Shown here piece after piece: positions 29,001-36,016 of a DNA stretch of 64,000 nucleotides; the stretch's first letter is position 1; each line of letters starts with the position of its first letter. This DNA is from a virus. The stretch is from the IMG/VR virus record IMGVR_UViG_3300044643_000328, positions 1 to 64,000 of that record; one strand, written 5' to 3'. A program made the position numbers and the translations under genes. The notes under the pieces were generated by a model. It did no database searches. It saw nothing but the letters and a program-made list of their open reading frames with translations, and was not told the origin of the DNA.

Positions 29001-30229
29001 CATCAATGATTGGTCAGCGTGAAATAGATGCTATTAAACAACGTCTTAGAGAAAGAAGTGGTGAGTTTGGAGATAGTAAGCTTAAGATTTTGTTTATGGG
29101 TGACTACTCACAGATTCCTCCTATTGGAGTGCGTCCTGATGAAGATGGATTTGCTATTAATCTAATGAAGAATCCATCTAAGAGTATTGGCCTATCTAAA
29201 GTAGAACGTACTAAGAATCAAGATATTACAGATCTTGGTTTTAGATTCCGTAGAGCTGTAGACTATTATAATCAGCAGTTAGAGAAAGGTATGCCTTCTG
29301 CGGCTACAGGCTTAAGAATTGAAAAGATGTTAGATAACACTGTAACTACATCTTCTGAGAATGTACTTTACACCTCAAACATTAAGAAGTTCTATACAGA
29401 CTATGTAAATATTTTTAAACAAGATCCGTTTAACTCTCAGAATGCTGTGATGATTGCTTACAATAATGAAAAGCATATTAACACTGTTACTATTAATAAC
29501 ATCTTAAGAACTAATTTATTTGGTGCTAAAGCTGAAGAGGGTTATTTTGTAGATGGAGAACCTATATTCTTAGGGTCTACAATCAACGCTAAAACAGAAA
29601 ACGGTAAAGCTATTGAGATGCCTAAGAATAGTAGAGTTGTTATCAAGTCTATTAAAAGTGTTGTTAAAACATATAACCTAGGTACTAATAGAAAAAGTGA
29701 TTTAATCAACGTACCTGTTTATGCTATAACTGCACATTACGGTAAACAGGTTGTTAGCTTTGATGCCTTTGATAAAAAGTTTGTTGAGCAGTTTATACCT
29801 TCTAGATATGATAGTCAAAGGAAAGGATATATTTTAGAAGATGGATCATTCTTACCTTACTTTAAATATATGAGATTGAAAGACAGTGGAATAACTGATG
29901 TTTTCCATGGATATATAATGTCAGCTCATAAAGTTCAAGGTCAGACTTATAATCATCCTTTTGTACATGATAAGAACATAGCACAACATGTGCGTCCGAG
30001 CATGCAATCAGGAGAAATGATTCTTACTCCTAAGTCTTATGCTCAGATACTTTATACTGCTGTATCACGTGCTAGAAATAAGGTGTACGTACTTACAAAT
30101 ACTGTAGCTAATGAAACAGGTGCTTTTGTACAGCCAACTTTTGAGAACCCAATGAAGTCAGTAGGTACACAAGTAACTGCTGCTGAGTTTCCTACTGAAC
30201 TAGAATTAGAAAATCAATGTAAATTATAA
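20075..30229 (+). CDS. RNA-polymerase-like / SLOG / metallopeptidase / SF1 helicase giant fusion protein
   Basis: The start is set at ATG 20075 (MACKYILNGREY, about 3384 residues), because the following gene also begins ATGGCTTGT and the GTG at 20066 lies inside the previous gene. Residues about 990-1040 have YVKSSTYPL (Lys997) and FKTAKKTG (Lys1031-1035), and 1310-1370 have SRIPNQGHSS, EVVGFLP, then GSDFDVDKL (Asp1356, 1358, 1360). That order fits two-barrel RNA polymerases of the crAss/YonO/QDE-1 type, whose loop is DxDGD; here Gly is Val. Residues about 2303-2480 are SLOG-like (HSGGAIGAD, EGGTGWAVA, FAGIGSR). HEVMH at 2640-2644 is a zinc peptidase motif. Residues 2830-3384 are a RecD/Pif1-like SF1B helicase (Walker A GPGGTGKT 2876-2883, DEAS at 2974, GDYSQIPP, AHKVQGQT, TAVSRAR). 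Probably a virion-borne transcription enzyme; the fusion is unusual. Confidence 0.75.
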   Translation: MACKYILNGREYTEKELLNLASSASSLMSVRTRTNNEMIEIMKNQASNRFVNLDLFTPYQENNYISAISADVISQIGTFKPGEKVKISPSEAFLKTKARFENSLKVYTYLAEKLDTPAKLSQARKTKEYIKKFPQLLLTPTIDDLQSMKSTYGNILDNFEGFKTKVKVNLKKFGLKVEEGSNKFQELKLDEEYYRNIVNEDANVEEITEDERVINESYEDGSAFRVNPRDTASTRVKLFFATVPSGRTGALGLKEFVTYDDVIENFLEIGSELENVNYDNLQAELLQRSKTRPYLKNVASMIAGLQKDGNTQLLNEILTFANKSFQEQILVKWNPAGNAGVNVEIIKSNRNTVIRQIYNDWLEQQKASDIITNKNGELVVNTEKAAELKKTLDEAVAGSPEVKKAWVKSFMASIGVTYTDEMLDYLEEAANNGEFKKNNLNSNFAQLFLSNNLFSIIVNKYNTAPTGKAEVGYDDANNALKDEFTSFSKLAEIYYRHTPGRYHTGSTRNGENKSIYSYIAPSYLERMKKKLNYSKTFLETVLKRSFAKNSTVLKNYEASKRTGANNVTLDIFYADSLKRDKKNRDGVVRKKQSVKEQMFEAIIKHQNSGRKTGYYNIFTLSDKTVTPVLHIDKYKLNDKEQRRSGKDLIFKQTTGDVRDSFDFGETFKNQLYNLVEAEVNRIVDYSKQLQAGNKLKQANFDKAFELFYLFPILNQSSKDPKGKKLEEIRNRMYEGKTPSKEDVDYIKNAVTENFKDKTLKLIKTMTKNGLINYSKSPTTGELLFNFPFFDSSYMTQSELNGLSDLQKAIYAAADFEFNYLRTQVTALQLLGADPALYYKEPSSLKNANLADLTLAQKTSVVRSTMDEFSKRAAMFIAPGSQGVWKWYDAKGNLVDRSSYKAITINDVKKDTELFKDVETTDAQEFITLQEHIDRMMSEGRIPLDVWQSITDRLGKKNQIENFQLSDREKAMVLQPAKPVHTNSVENGNGFNRIDYVKSSTYPLIPDITRGTQLDDLRKFMESNNIRSANFKTAKKTGQPEKVLTVFDENENFITPSNADLAAGVQTLGREGLHTQQEIPLQKDEISNISQANRVLFDGLLTVQDFILENTSFTGQQLKDLKENIRINLFDKAKNDLVRRFGIEERGSGVVFKNKKALEQLLREEALERNFSINDIAAIKLDKDGDLIIPPYLMARGEKFEGLINSLVTKIVRLKNPGTSLVQVSGVASKLKLNELNKDTKNDIIWLPNYDATKGLQYMRKTKEGVKPAQVLVSQFIRDEEGNLIDLSKFVTEDKKTGIKTLDTSSFSEELFQLVASRIPNQGHSSMLPIEVVGFLPSYMENTIVVPDGITKQMGSDFDVDKLFAYTSSLRLRYSKETENKVIALEKEMLNIKNKSEAENTELYKNYLSKQELATIKQLKEDKNEIVNKLKWNISDKEKARKQKSIDSINTLIESVYENIREKYADEYLKIRQVQEKNKQATRKELDDLRNQIVEAKSKGIVGADKVKYDISKYDEKQGWESLSSLNEDELHQMYRDLHWSVLTHRSAFDKITKSIDFNDIKEEADMLEAMGLFKSDITYSPMGFEEQVQIFNDNKSGKLGTGIFASLGSFLADNQDKSIVLGHIDPKSQKIVLDPVVVLDENGEKLELSNITAPGSTGDTKANTRTKGDNNSMTLSESLDNSKNKNLYKFNWSEETMGALSALIALSDQNGKILRINFATRFFKQPIIEDFVSEIQSARDTLSDYTPDVKDAVMNKVSKRYFDMMSQQAQDKMIEDTKNGEYKEEVFGPGNLKEMLQDSLGEPADMDSYAKKQIDALMLFDRLSTIGSELSGVIGASYVYTKGVGSSVFDVIDGIRKLGRLNKSAVFLGLNNLAGKVDVQVDNGRYSIEEPIGEIGHSIDRSLLFAEKLYRELYPVHFSSFYNTVSEKIFNGLNVDKNTVGSSRFIKLNKEIIKGVRSYLFTNSTLNISDNAAQERERLLIDTAENKSLAKRINEAKLAYPELEENYFIKNLGLKLSTKDGLPSQVYYKSPFGDIDEIENNKGFLSLIFSGNDEQIQIAKDLALYTYLTGANQTNSSFGKFIPIEYFISDADFLAGVKGFKKDVFNTGLPQFYRQFVQNNPDMATRLTKETAAELTKLGNVEKFSIDTTNDLHYRLLVKTGPADNTLAREKFADFISYTDPQSKQVYLYERTSAMNIGKYERINTLGTRKAGFSEYMMNEKQVPSVLPINMTAAQLAEYKVKYPDAPGIEDSIDVDSLADGMLEDDINLDNLLDQADMFDNIDLDVMAAREPMVQQPKQVGKPSEYTNHSGGAIGADSAWDTIGREFGVVNHNHYYFGAKTPKGNVELTKEQLEEGVAQMRKAAEVLGKNPQKASTVNLLARNWFQVKNSDQVVAIAPIDDNKMFVEGGTGWAVAMAQANNKETHVFNLKDNSWYTWNGKEFAASGVPVLSKNFAGIGSRQDNGKMTEESLQAIFDVYDNTFNSVRTETSIADVSTQINPTEEIVITDPTDTLNLDDMLGMDMDDTTEINLEELQNQPVEFGQAQTDPVVKELIPNMDGDNSVKTVLNNIFKTTTNPFFKDLIKILGQSGSIKDANVIIDNEMAHPGTYAPGIIRINAELAKKDNPKQTAKANLETVIMHEVMHAATADILKRFRENKASLNKRQIIFATGLTNMFKDLQERMIDSEEHGPKLTEVIDKLFGSNQDVDLSPKEKSMYYGLTNVDEFVSMIMTDRTFQQFMNQTMYNENTNTSILERFKEMLRNLVASLADIIGVKIDNKSALYNGVDTIVKLITEPDIQDHSDEETINGDPNEGQLNMDDINNPQDTTTQDFYMLKTPNGSFKANEDQIIAIDTVSEFLNKPTTEKLEDNVFLLYGPGGTGKTASVASAINKALSNTAEKVKVGYTAISHTAKGELVRAGNEEAVTLASLLGSRPKINSAGEETFDLIPLSEYTDGDKPKPYPPIFTVDWLVIDEASMIGQREIDAIKQRLRERSGEFGDSKLKILFMGDYSQIPPIGVRPDEDGFAINLMKNPSKSIGLSKVERTKNQDITDLGFRFRRAVDYYNQQLEKGMPSAATGLRIEKMLDNTVTTSSENVLYTSNIKKFYTDYVNIFKQDPFNSQNAVMIAYNNEKHINTVTINNILRTNLFGAKAEEGYFVDGEPIFLGSTINAKTENGKAIEMPKNSRVVIKSIKSVVKTYNLGTNRKSDLINVPVYAITAHYGKQVVSFDAFDKKFVEQFIPSRYDSQRKGYILEDGSFLPYFKYMRLKDSGITDVFHGYIMSAHKVQGQTYNHPFVHDKNIAQHVRPSMQSGEMILTPKSYAQILYTAVSRARNKVYVLTNTVANETGAFVQPTFENPMKSVGTQVTAAEFPTELELENQCKL

Positions 30230-30231
30230 CT

Positions 30232-33200
30232 ATGGCTTGTCTTGTAAAAAGATCACAAAATGCAATTGATAGTGTATACTTACCAGGTGGTGAAGTAAAA
30301 TCTACAGCTTACTATAATATACTTAGTGAGGTAATGAAAGGCGTACCTAGTGATGTAATTCTAAATGTAAAACAATCTTTAGAGGGTTATGTAGGTAAGT
30401 TTATTAAAAACTCTACAGATCCTAGTGAGGTGGCCCTTGGTTTATATGCTAACTTGTATTCTAAAGATTTTAAATCTTGGTATGGTAATGACTGGACAAC
30501 CACTGGTGAAGAACCAAAGGTTGTAACAGTTGATGGTATGAAAGTATTTAAGAATGCTAAAGGAGAGATTAGAAGCATTTATAACACGGGTAGTCAGAAA
30601 CAAAGTAAAGCTGATTACTATAGATCAGTAGCCACTAGAAAAACTAGTGATCTTACTGACTATGTAAGAAAGACTATACAGGTTTTAAACTTACGTATTA
30701 AAGAAGCAAGACAGCTTAGAGATAAGGTTAACAATAACCCTAAGCTTTCCTTTGAAGAAAAGACTAAGCAAGCTAAGCGTTTTAATGACGTTATAGCTGA
30801 CTCTATAGAAAAGAAGACCCAGTTAAAAGAAAAGAATGAGCTTGAGTATTTATACTTGACAGCTGAAACTGATCTTGATATGGCTACAGATGTGCTACGT
30901 AATAGCAGCAGATCTACTATGGGTGATATCCGTATAGCTTACCGTGCGGTAGAAGCTTGGAAGAATATCATTATGATATTAGGAGTTAAAAACTTATCAG
31001 AGTTATCTAATGATGATGCTAAGCGTATCTCTGCTATAGAAGCAAGAAGTATTAATCTTAGTCGTGAGCTTACAGATATCTCTGTAAAACTTATTGCTAA
31101 GACTTTCTCTAGTGAAAACAAAGAGATCAAGCCTGATGACTTATACAATCATCTGAAAGGTCTAGAGGATGTAAACTGGATCAGCTCTCAAACTAGAGAC
31201 ATTAGTACAACAGGTATACCTATTGTTAGTCTATTGGCTAAAATAATTCAAGAAGCCAACCTTAAGATTGATAAAGAGCATAATAAAAACTATCAAAGGA
31301 TTGATGATGCTTATAACAAGATTAAAGGTAATACTGAAATTAAAGCTAACGGCTTTAATATTTTCTTTAAAGAACAGTCTAAAAAGATTGGTGATAATAT
31401 AATTAAGACTTTAGGTTTAGTTGGTCGTTACTCTCAGAGCTATTATGATACTATGAGAGCTAAGCGTAAAGTGTTAAACAACACTTTAGAAGCTGCCGGT
31501 AACGATAACGTTAAAAAGAAAGAGGCATACGATCAGTATAACACTTGGGTAGCTAAGAATACAATCTTATTTAATGCTGTACCTTTTTTACAGATGGATA
31601 AATATACTGATGATCAAAGAGTCAGTGTAGTTAATGATTTGTTAGCTCAAGGGTTTACTCGTGATGAGATTGCTGATATCGTTAAAGAATCAGAAAGATT
31701 ATATAATAAGTTCTTAGATCAGAAGAAGCGTTACGCTATTGATCTAGAAGTAGATTATGAAAATAATAAATTAGCTGTACCAGATGGTCAGACTAAAGAA
31801 CAATATATTAATAGTCTTGTAGAGAAGTGGGATAATGACCACAACCCTATTAAGTTTATTGATCAAATGATGCAGCCAAAGCTTATAGCAAACTATGCTT
31901 ATAAGGGTATGTATTATACTATTAAGATACCACGTAAAACGGTAGATAATAAGGATAGCGGATACTACGATCAGAACTTTACTCGTATTGCTGCTAATAA
32001 AGACTTGTATGAATTCTATACATTCTTTAGAGATTTTATAAAAGAAAACTTATCTTATCTTCCTGAAGAGGAGATTGATGACTTACAGTCTAACTTCTTA
32101 CCTGTTATTACAGAAAAGATTGCTCAAGAGTATGGGCTTACTAATTTAAAAGAAGCCACTAAAGGTCTTGGTGATTGGTTTATGAATACGTTTACGTCTA
32201 TAGACTACCAGCGTAGAGAAACAGTAGATCCAGTTACTGGTAAAAAAGTTTACAACTTACAGCCTAAGTTCATTAATGAAGAGGTTGCTGTAGAAGATCG
32301 TTCTAAGGACATGGTTGTGATGATGAAAATGTTTGGTGATATGGGTCTTGTATACAAGCATAAGCTGCAGGTGCAAGATTACGTTGATGCTATGAATGAA
32401 ATCATTCAGAACACTGGTAAGACAATGAGTGTAAACAACTTTGGTGAAGTTAAAGTTGAAACTGTAGCTCCTAAGAATACTCAGGCTATGGTTGAGTCTG
32501 AAATTAAAAGAAGTTTTTACGGGGCTCCTGTAGAAGAGTCTATGGTGTACCAAGGTAGAAAGTTCTATAATGCTAAAGAGCTTATAACGTTAGGTACTCA
32601 CAAGTCTGAAAAGTATAGAAAAGCTCAAGAGCTTGAAAATAAGATTAAAGATTTAAATAAGGAATTAGAAAAAGATTCTTTAACTGATATAGAAAGGGTT
32701 AATATTGAGAAAGAAATTAACAAGCTTAAGTCAGAGCATTCTAACTTAGGTGGTAGATTGTTTAGTCTTACCAAAACTCTTGACAGTAATATCAAGTATT
32801 CAAGACTTGTTGCGTTAGCTTTCCAACCCTTTTCTGCTCTACGTAACCTTTTGATTGGTGGTGTTAATAATGTTATTCATGCTACCGGTGCTAGAGATTT
32901 TAACTCTGCTGAGTTAAGAACAGCTACTGCAATGATTAAAGGTTCTATAACTAAGTTCTGGACTAAAGGTAATGTGGTTTCTGAAGATGCTGCTAAGCTC
33001 CTTAAGTTTATGTTAGATACAGGAACTGTAGAAGGTGAAGACGGTTTATACAGGGCTAATATAATTAATAAAAAGACTACTGCTGATAAGATACTAGAGA
33101 AGCTACCTAATGCATTCACTTTAATGAAAGGTACTGACTTTTTATTTAAATCTCAGACTGCTTTAGCCATGGCTTTAAATACTAAGATTGTCACTGAAAA

Positions 33201-34044
33201 AGGTGAGGTGTCTTTGTATAAAGCTTTAACTGATAACTTAGAATTTAACGAAGAGTTATATGGTAAGTATAATCCTGAATTAAATGGTGGGTTAGAGTTT
33301 GAAGACCTTTATGATAAGTTTATGTTAAAGACAGGTCAAGTAGCTAAAAGACTACACGGCTTGGCTACTAACAGAACAGGTATAATGGGTAAGGATAACG
33401 TTATGGGTAGACTACTGTTCTTATTTAAGACTTGGCTTCCTGAAACTGTAGCTAACCGTTATGAGTCTAGAAAGTATGATGAGTTTCTAGAAAGAGATGT
33501 AGAAGGTTATTTTAGAACTTTAGGTAGATTGGCTTTTGTAGAAGAAGGTGTTCCTTATGCTTTTAAAGCAATGCTTAGAGCTACGTTCTCAGATAACACT
33601 GATGATCTTGATGATTTAGAAAAAGAAAACTTACGTAAAGCTTTTAGTGAGTTAGTAGCTATTATAAGTATTACAAGCATATACCTTGCAATCAAAGGTT
33701 TAGCTCCAGATGAAGATGATGAGGAAAGAAAGAAATGGAATATGGTTATAAACCAGATGGAGTTATTAAAAAGAGACTTAACGTTTTATATTGACACTGA
33801 CTCTTTAGGTGATCTTACAACTCAGATGGTTCCTTCTATTACATCTTTAAATAACTTAAAGACTGCACTGTGGGCTGCGTTGTATCATTACCCTGCCGGT
33901 ATTACTGGCTTAGAAACTAATGATGATGGGGAACCTCTATATGATGGTGAACGTACTATTTTAAAAGTAACTAAAGCAATACCTGGATTGAATAACATTA
34001 ACAGAATGATATACTATCAGAAGAAGTTATCAGATGCTAGATAG
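30232..34044 (+). CDS. Giant protein downstream of the RNAP-like fusion, possible partner
   Basis: The protein has 1270 residues and starts MACLVKRS, the same ATGGCTTGT opening as the gene before it, three bases after that gene's stop. Long helical, charged regions dominate residues 100-420 and 770-830 (coiled-coil-like). A conserved-looking stretch near residue 1050 reads GIMGKDNVMGRLLFLFKTW followed by LPETVANRYESRKYDEFLE, which I associate with large proteins of other metagenomic phages. One hydrophobic segment (LVAIISITSIYLAIKGLAP) lies near residue 1145. In crAss-like phages the virion RNA polymerase gene is flanked by cargo-protein genes, so this may be a cargo protein or polymerase partner; this is inference. 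It is the last gene of the rightward block and ends 11 bases before the terminator stem. Confidence 0.7.
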   Translation: MACLVKRSQNAIDSVYLPGGEVKSTAYYNILSEVMKGVPSDVILNVKQSLEGYVGKFIKNSTDPSEVALGLYANLYSKDFKSWYGNDWTTTGEEPKVVTVDGMKVFKNAKGEIRSIYNTGSQKQSKADYYRSVATRKTSDLTDYVRKTIQVLNLRIKEARQLRDKVNNNPKLSFEEKTKQAKRFNDVIADSIEKKTQLKEKNELEYLYLTAETDLDMATDVLRNSSRSTMGDIRIAYRAVEAWKNIIMILGVKNLSELSNDDAKRISAIEARSINLSRELTDISVKLIAKTFSSENKEIKPDDLYNHLKGLEDVNWISSQTRDISTTGIPIVSLLAKIIQEANLKIDKEHNKNYQRIDDAYNKIKGNTEIKANGFNIFFKEQSKKIGDNIIKTLGLVGRYSQSYYDTMRAKRKVLNNTLEAAGNDNVKKKEAYDQYNTWVAKNTILFNAVPFLQMDKYTDDQRVSVVNDLLAQGFTRDEIADIVKESERLYNKFLDQKKRYAIDLEVDYENNKLAVPDGQTKEQYINSLVEKWDNDHNPIKFIDQMMQPKLIANYAYKGMYYTIKIPRKTVDNKDSGYYDQNFTRIAANKDLYEFYTFFRDFIKENLSYLPEEEIDDLQSNFLPVITEKIAQEYGLTNLKEATKGLGDWFMNTFTSIDYQRRETVDPVTGKKVYNLQPKFINEEVAVEDRSKDMVVMMKMFGDMGLVYKHKLQVQDYVDAMNEIIQNTGKTMSVNNFGEVKVETVAPKNTQAMVESEIKRSFYGAPVEESMVYQGRKFYNAKELITLGTHKSEKYRKAQELENKIKDLNKELEKDSLTDIERVNIEKEINKLKSEHSNLGGRLFSLTKTLDSNIKYSRLVALAFQPFSALRNLLIGGVNNVIHATGARDFNSAELRTATAMIKGSITKFWTKGNVVSEDAAKLLKFMLDTGTVEGEDGLYRANIINKKTTADKILEKLPNAFTLMKGTDFLFKSQTALAMALNTKIVTEKGEVSLYKALTDNLEFNEELYGKYNPELNGGLEFEDLYDKFMLKTGQVAKRLHGLATNRTGIMGKDNVMGRLLFLFKTWLPETVANRYESRKYDEFLERDVEGYFRTLGRLAFVEEGVPYAFKAMLRATFSDNTDDLDDLEKENLRKAFSELVAIISITSIYLAIKGLAPDEDDEERKKWNMVINQMELLKRDLTFYIDTDSLGDLTTQMVPSITSLNNLKTALWAALYHYPAGITGLETNDDGEPLYDGERTILKVTKAIPGLNNINRMIYYQKKLSDAR

Positions 34045-34046
34045 AA

Positions 34047-34080
34047 TAAAAAAAAGAGAGGAACTAATCCTCTCTTTTTT
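34047..34080. terminator. Perfect bidirectional terminator between convergent operons
   Basis: AGAGAGG (34055-34061), loop AACTAAT, CCTCTCT (34069-34075), with an A-tract on the left and a T-tract on the right, so the stem can extend further by A-T pairs. It serves the giant-protein operon on the + strand and the replication operon on the - strand. Confidence 0.85.
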
Positions 34081-34246
34081 CTTTATCTCTTATGATACTA
34101 AACCTGACTGAGAATAATAAGAATCCAAAGTCAAGTTCTTTTCTTACCCATTGGTGAGTCTCATCGTACTCTTCGTATCTATGTAAAGATAGACCAATGC
34201 TAAAGATGAAATAGTGTGGGTCAAATACTACAATTTTTATATCCAT
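34064..34246 (-). CDS. Small hypothetical protein, last gene of the leftward operon
   Basis: The product has 60 residues (begins MDIKIVVFDPHYFIF) and an aromatic-rich N-terminal half. It lies directly after the 34264-34686 gene on the same strand and runs into the bidirectional terminator. I recognise no family. Its position and ATG start make it a likely real gene rather than a shadow, since nothing is encoded opposite it. Confidence 0.55.
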   Translation of the reverse strand: MDIKIVVFDPHYFIFSIGLSLHRYEEYDETHQWVRKELDFGFLLFSVRFSIIRDKEKRED

Positions 34247-34263
34247 TTATTTATTATTTTCTA

Positions 34264-34686
34264 CTATGAATGGGGGTGCTTGCCTATGTAGCAATCTTCT
34301 GGCCAACCCATGTGTTTTTTAAATCCATTTATCAAGCTATGGATATTGCTAGCACCTACAGGGTTGTGACTGTGAACAGAACAGCCCTTTAAAGGTACGT
34401 TTTTTTCTTGACAATATTCTACTAACCATTTAGCACAATCTAAACCAGTCTTCTCAGTGTATTCATGATAGTTTGGATGCTGGTACCCCAACGCTAGTTT
34501 CTGTTTAAAATAATCGTCTATATGCTCTTCGGCTAAGTCATGATCAAATGATATAAGATCAGGAATACCGTGAGTGTTAATCCACTCTGTAAACTGTGCG
34601 TAGTTTCTAACTACAAACCAAGGCTCGTACCCTGGAATAGTTTCTGTAGGAGTACGCAGGTCATCTAAGTATAGTGCTTTTTTCAT
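34264..34686 (-). CDS. Cyclic-phosphate-processing receiver-like protein
   Basis: This 140-residue protein has the layout of the receiver-like domains proposed to process cyclic phosphates on RNA ends (the cREC-type 'cyclic-phosphate processing receiver' family): LDDLRTP at residues 7-13 with acidic Asp8/Asp9, DLISFDHDLAEEH with Asp48-His49-Asp50, and a distal SVHSHNPVGASNI with His105 and His107. The extra histidines distinguish this family from phosphorelay receivers. The likely role is repair or trimming of RNA with 2',3'-cyclic phosphate ends, for example after host RNase attack; that role is from family knowledge and untested here. The start overlaps the stop of a 52-residue upstream gene (ATGA). 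Confidence 0.65.
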   Translation of the reverse strand: MKKALYLDDLRTPTETIPGYEPWFVVRNYAQFTEWINTHGIPDLISFDHDLAEEHIDDYFKQKLALGYQHPNYHEYTEKTGLDCAKWLVEYCQEKNVPLKGCSVHSHNPVGASNIHSLINGFKKHMGWPEDCYIGKHPHS

Positions 34687-34841
34687 AATTCTATGTTAAG
34701 TAATGTTTCTTTAGAATTTCTAAATACCAACCTAATACCATTACATCTGTATCTTCTAACAGCTCTTCTAAGAATTCTTTTTATATAACTGTCTTCTATA
34801 CCTGTAGAAGAAAGTCTATTGATTATCTGTTGGTTTTTCAT
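34683..34841 (-). CDS. Small basic protein (52 aa)
   Basis: ATG at 34841 opens a 52-codon frame that ends TGA at 34683-34685, overlapping the next gene's ATG (ATGA). The product begins MKNQQIINRL and contains an Arg-rich stretch (KRILRRAVRRYR), so it could bind nucleic acid. It overlaps the upstream DUF5522-like gene by 26 bases. The tight overlaps at both ends are the main evidence that it is real. Confidence 0.5.
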   Translation of the reverse strand: MKNQQIINRLSSTGIEDSYIKRILRRAVRRYRCNGIRLVFRNSKETLLNIEL

Positions 34842-35001
34842 ACTTCTTTTCTAGTTTAGTATTATTTTTCTTGTGGGGCTTTGTATAAGGACAGTGCCTA
34901 CACCCATTACCACAACAGCTCCCACGTTTGATGTGAAAGCTGGCAGTAAATATTACCCTATCGTTCTCTGTGTAATAATCTTGATCCTCAATTAATGGCA
35001 T
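34816..35001 (-). CDS. DUF5522-like small cysteine-rich protein
   Basis: The 61-residue product contains FTASFHIKRGSCCGNGCRHCPYT, reported here by its key residues: two adjacent Cys, then Cys-x-x-x-Cys spaced as RGxCCGNGCRHCPY. This matches the DUF5522 family, small proteins common in Bacteroidota that probably bind a metal or an Fe-S cluster. The tail is Lys-rich. It overlaps the end of the HAD-like gene upstream by 14 bases. Function is unknown; a host-derived origin is plausible given the family's distribution. Confidence 0.65.
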   Translation of the reverse strand: MPLIEDQDYYTENDRVIFTASFHIKRGSCCGNGCRHCPYTKPHKKNNTKLEKKYEKPTDNQ

Positions 35002-35377
35002 CTCTTAACAGTTTTTCACATTTATTTTGCCAGCCGTTCATATGTACATCTACCATAGGTACGTTACACTGAGTCTTTCTAGCATAATCAAATTCTGTTT
35101 CATTGTCGTCAAGGTGCCATACAAAGTTGGTACCGTTTAGATACTTGTGCTTCCACTCCATACAAGTAAATCTTACATGATGTCTAGGAATACCTAGTTT
35201 ATCTACTACTTCCCATAGATCATCTAGTGTAGCGTTCTGAGGATATTTATGTTTGTGGTTTTCATCCCATCTGGTAGTAACTACCCATACTTCTATGCCA
35301 TCTTCTATTAATTCTTTAGCATAGTGTTGAACATCTTTATTTTCTAATGTTCCGTCAAAGTCAAAGCTTACTTTCAT
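34988..35377 (-). CDS. HAD-superfamily phosphatase-like protein
   Basis: The 129-residue protein begins MKVSFDFDGTLEN, the HAD nucleophile motif DxDGT (Asp6, Asp8). Motif II is VVTTRWD near residue 32, and the acidic motif IV is HLDDNETEFD near residue 91. There is no large cap domain, so it belongs among small capless HADs such as 5'-nucleotidases or the phosphatase half of polynucleotide kinases. It is in an operon with a dNMP kinase, a metallophosphoesterase and a cyclic-phosphate receiver-like protein, which suggests work on nucleotides or nucleic-acid ends. The exact substrate cannot be read from the sequence. Confidence 0.75.
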   Translation of the reverse strand: MKVSFDFDGTLENKDVQHYAKELIEDGIEVWVVTTRWDENHKHKYPQNATLDDLWEVVDKLGIPRHHVRFTCMEWKHKYLNGTNFVWHLDDNETEFDYARKTQCNVPMVDVHMNGWQNKCEKLLRDAIN

Positions 35378-35378
35378 A

Positions 35379-35483
35379 TTATTTTGTTATCCATTTTATA
35401 ATGTTGTACCACAATGTAAAGCTAGTAGCAGCTGCAACTATACTTACTAATATAAAGTCCCAGTTCCATTTACTCCGTTTCAT
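35379..35483 (-). CDS. Tiny membrane protein (34 aa)
   Basis: ATG at 35483 starts a 34-codon frame that ends TAA at 35379-35381, one base before the next ATG. The product begins MKRSKWNWDF and has one transmembrane segment (ILVSIVAAATSFTLWY), preceded by basic residues, so the N-terminus is probably cytoplasmic. It overlaps the stop of the 35470-35739 gene. Function is unknown. Confidence 0.5.
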   Translation of the reverse strand: MKRSKWNWDFILVSIVAAATSFTLWYNIIKWITK

Positions 35484-35739
35484 GATCCATAAAGTTTATA
35501 AATTCATAAGCTGCCATGGAATCTACTGACTTTAAATGGTCTAGAGATAATTCATATCTGCCGTTCTGTACTTGAGCTTCAAAGTTTACTTCATATAAGC
35601 TGTCTTTTATAATCATAACACTATCTAGCTCGTGCTGTAGCACTTGAACTTGTTTTACTTGTTCTTTTAAATCAAACATAGTATAAAACAATAGTGTTAT
35701 TGTACCTAAGCTTAATGCTGTAGTTATATATTTTTTCAT
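35470..35739 (-). CDS. Membrane-anchored coiled-coil protein
   Basis: The 89-residue product has an N-terminal signal-anchor (YITTALSLGTITLLFYTMF) followed by a predicted coiled coil (EQVKQVQVLQHELDSVMIIK). The topology resembles i-spanin (Rz-like) or envelope-tethering proteins, but it lies in the replication operon rather than beside the lysis genes. Its start overlaps the stop of the preceding gene by four bases. Confidence 0.55.
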   Translation of the reverse strand: MKKYITTALSLGTITLLFYTMFDLKEQVKQVQVLQHELDSVMIIKDSLYEVNFEAQVQNGRYELSLDHLKSVDSMAAYEFINFMDHETE

Positions 35740-36011
35740 GTTAAAAAACGTTTTAAAGATTTTTCAATAAGCTCGTTATCTTCTTGTTTTATAGAAGATA
35801 GTCTACAAGCTACTTCTTTGTTTAATAATGGTGATAGTACTCTTTTCTTACTAGAGCAATGCTTCTGTACAGAGGTTGCTCTTATCCCTAATTTCTGACC
35901 AGCTTTACTAAAAGACTTGTATACTCCTATAAGTTTTTGATGTTCAGGATCATAAACTTTTATACAAGCATTGTTATGTAAAGTGTTTAACTCATTGTTT
36001 AACTGAATCAT
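35736..36011 (-). CDS. NUMOD-like DNA-binding protein
   Basis: ATG 36011 (MIQLNNELN) is preferred over the upstream in-frame ATG inside the neighbouring gene, giving 91 residues. The region KVYDPEHQKLIGVYKSFSKA followed by GQKLGIRATSVQKHCSSKK fits the short helix-turn-helix repeats (NUMOD type) that follow homing-endonuclease domains, where an aromatic strand precedes an 'A..LGI....V...C' helix-turn-helix. No nuclease domain is present, so it may be a free-standing DNA-binding protein or the remnant of a homing endonuclease. Confidence 0.5.
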   Translation of the reverse strand: MIQLNNELNTLHNNACIKVYDPEHQKLIGVYKSFSKAGQKLGIRATSVQKHCSSKKRVLSPLLNKEVACRLSSIKQEDNELIEKSLKRFLT

Positions 36012-36016
36012 TAATA

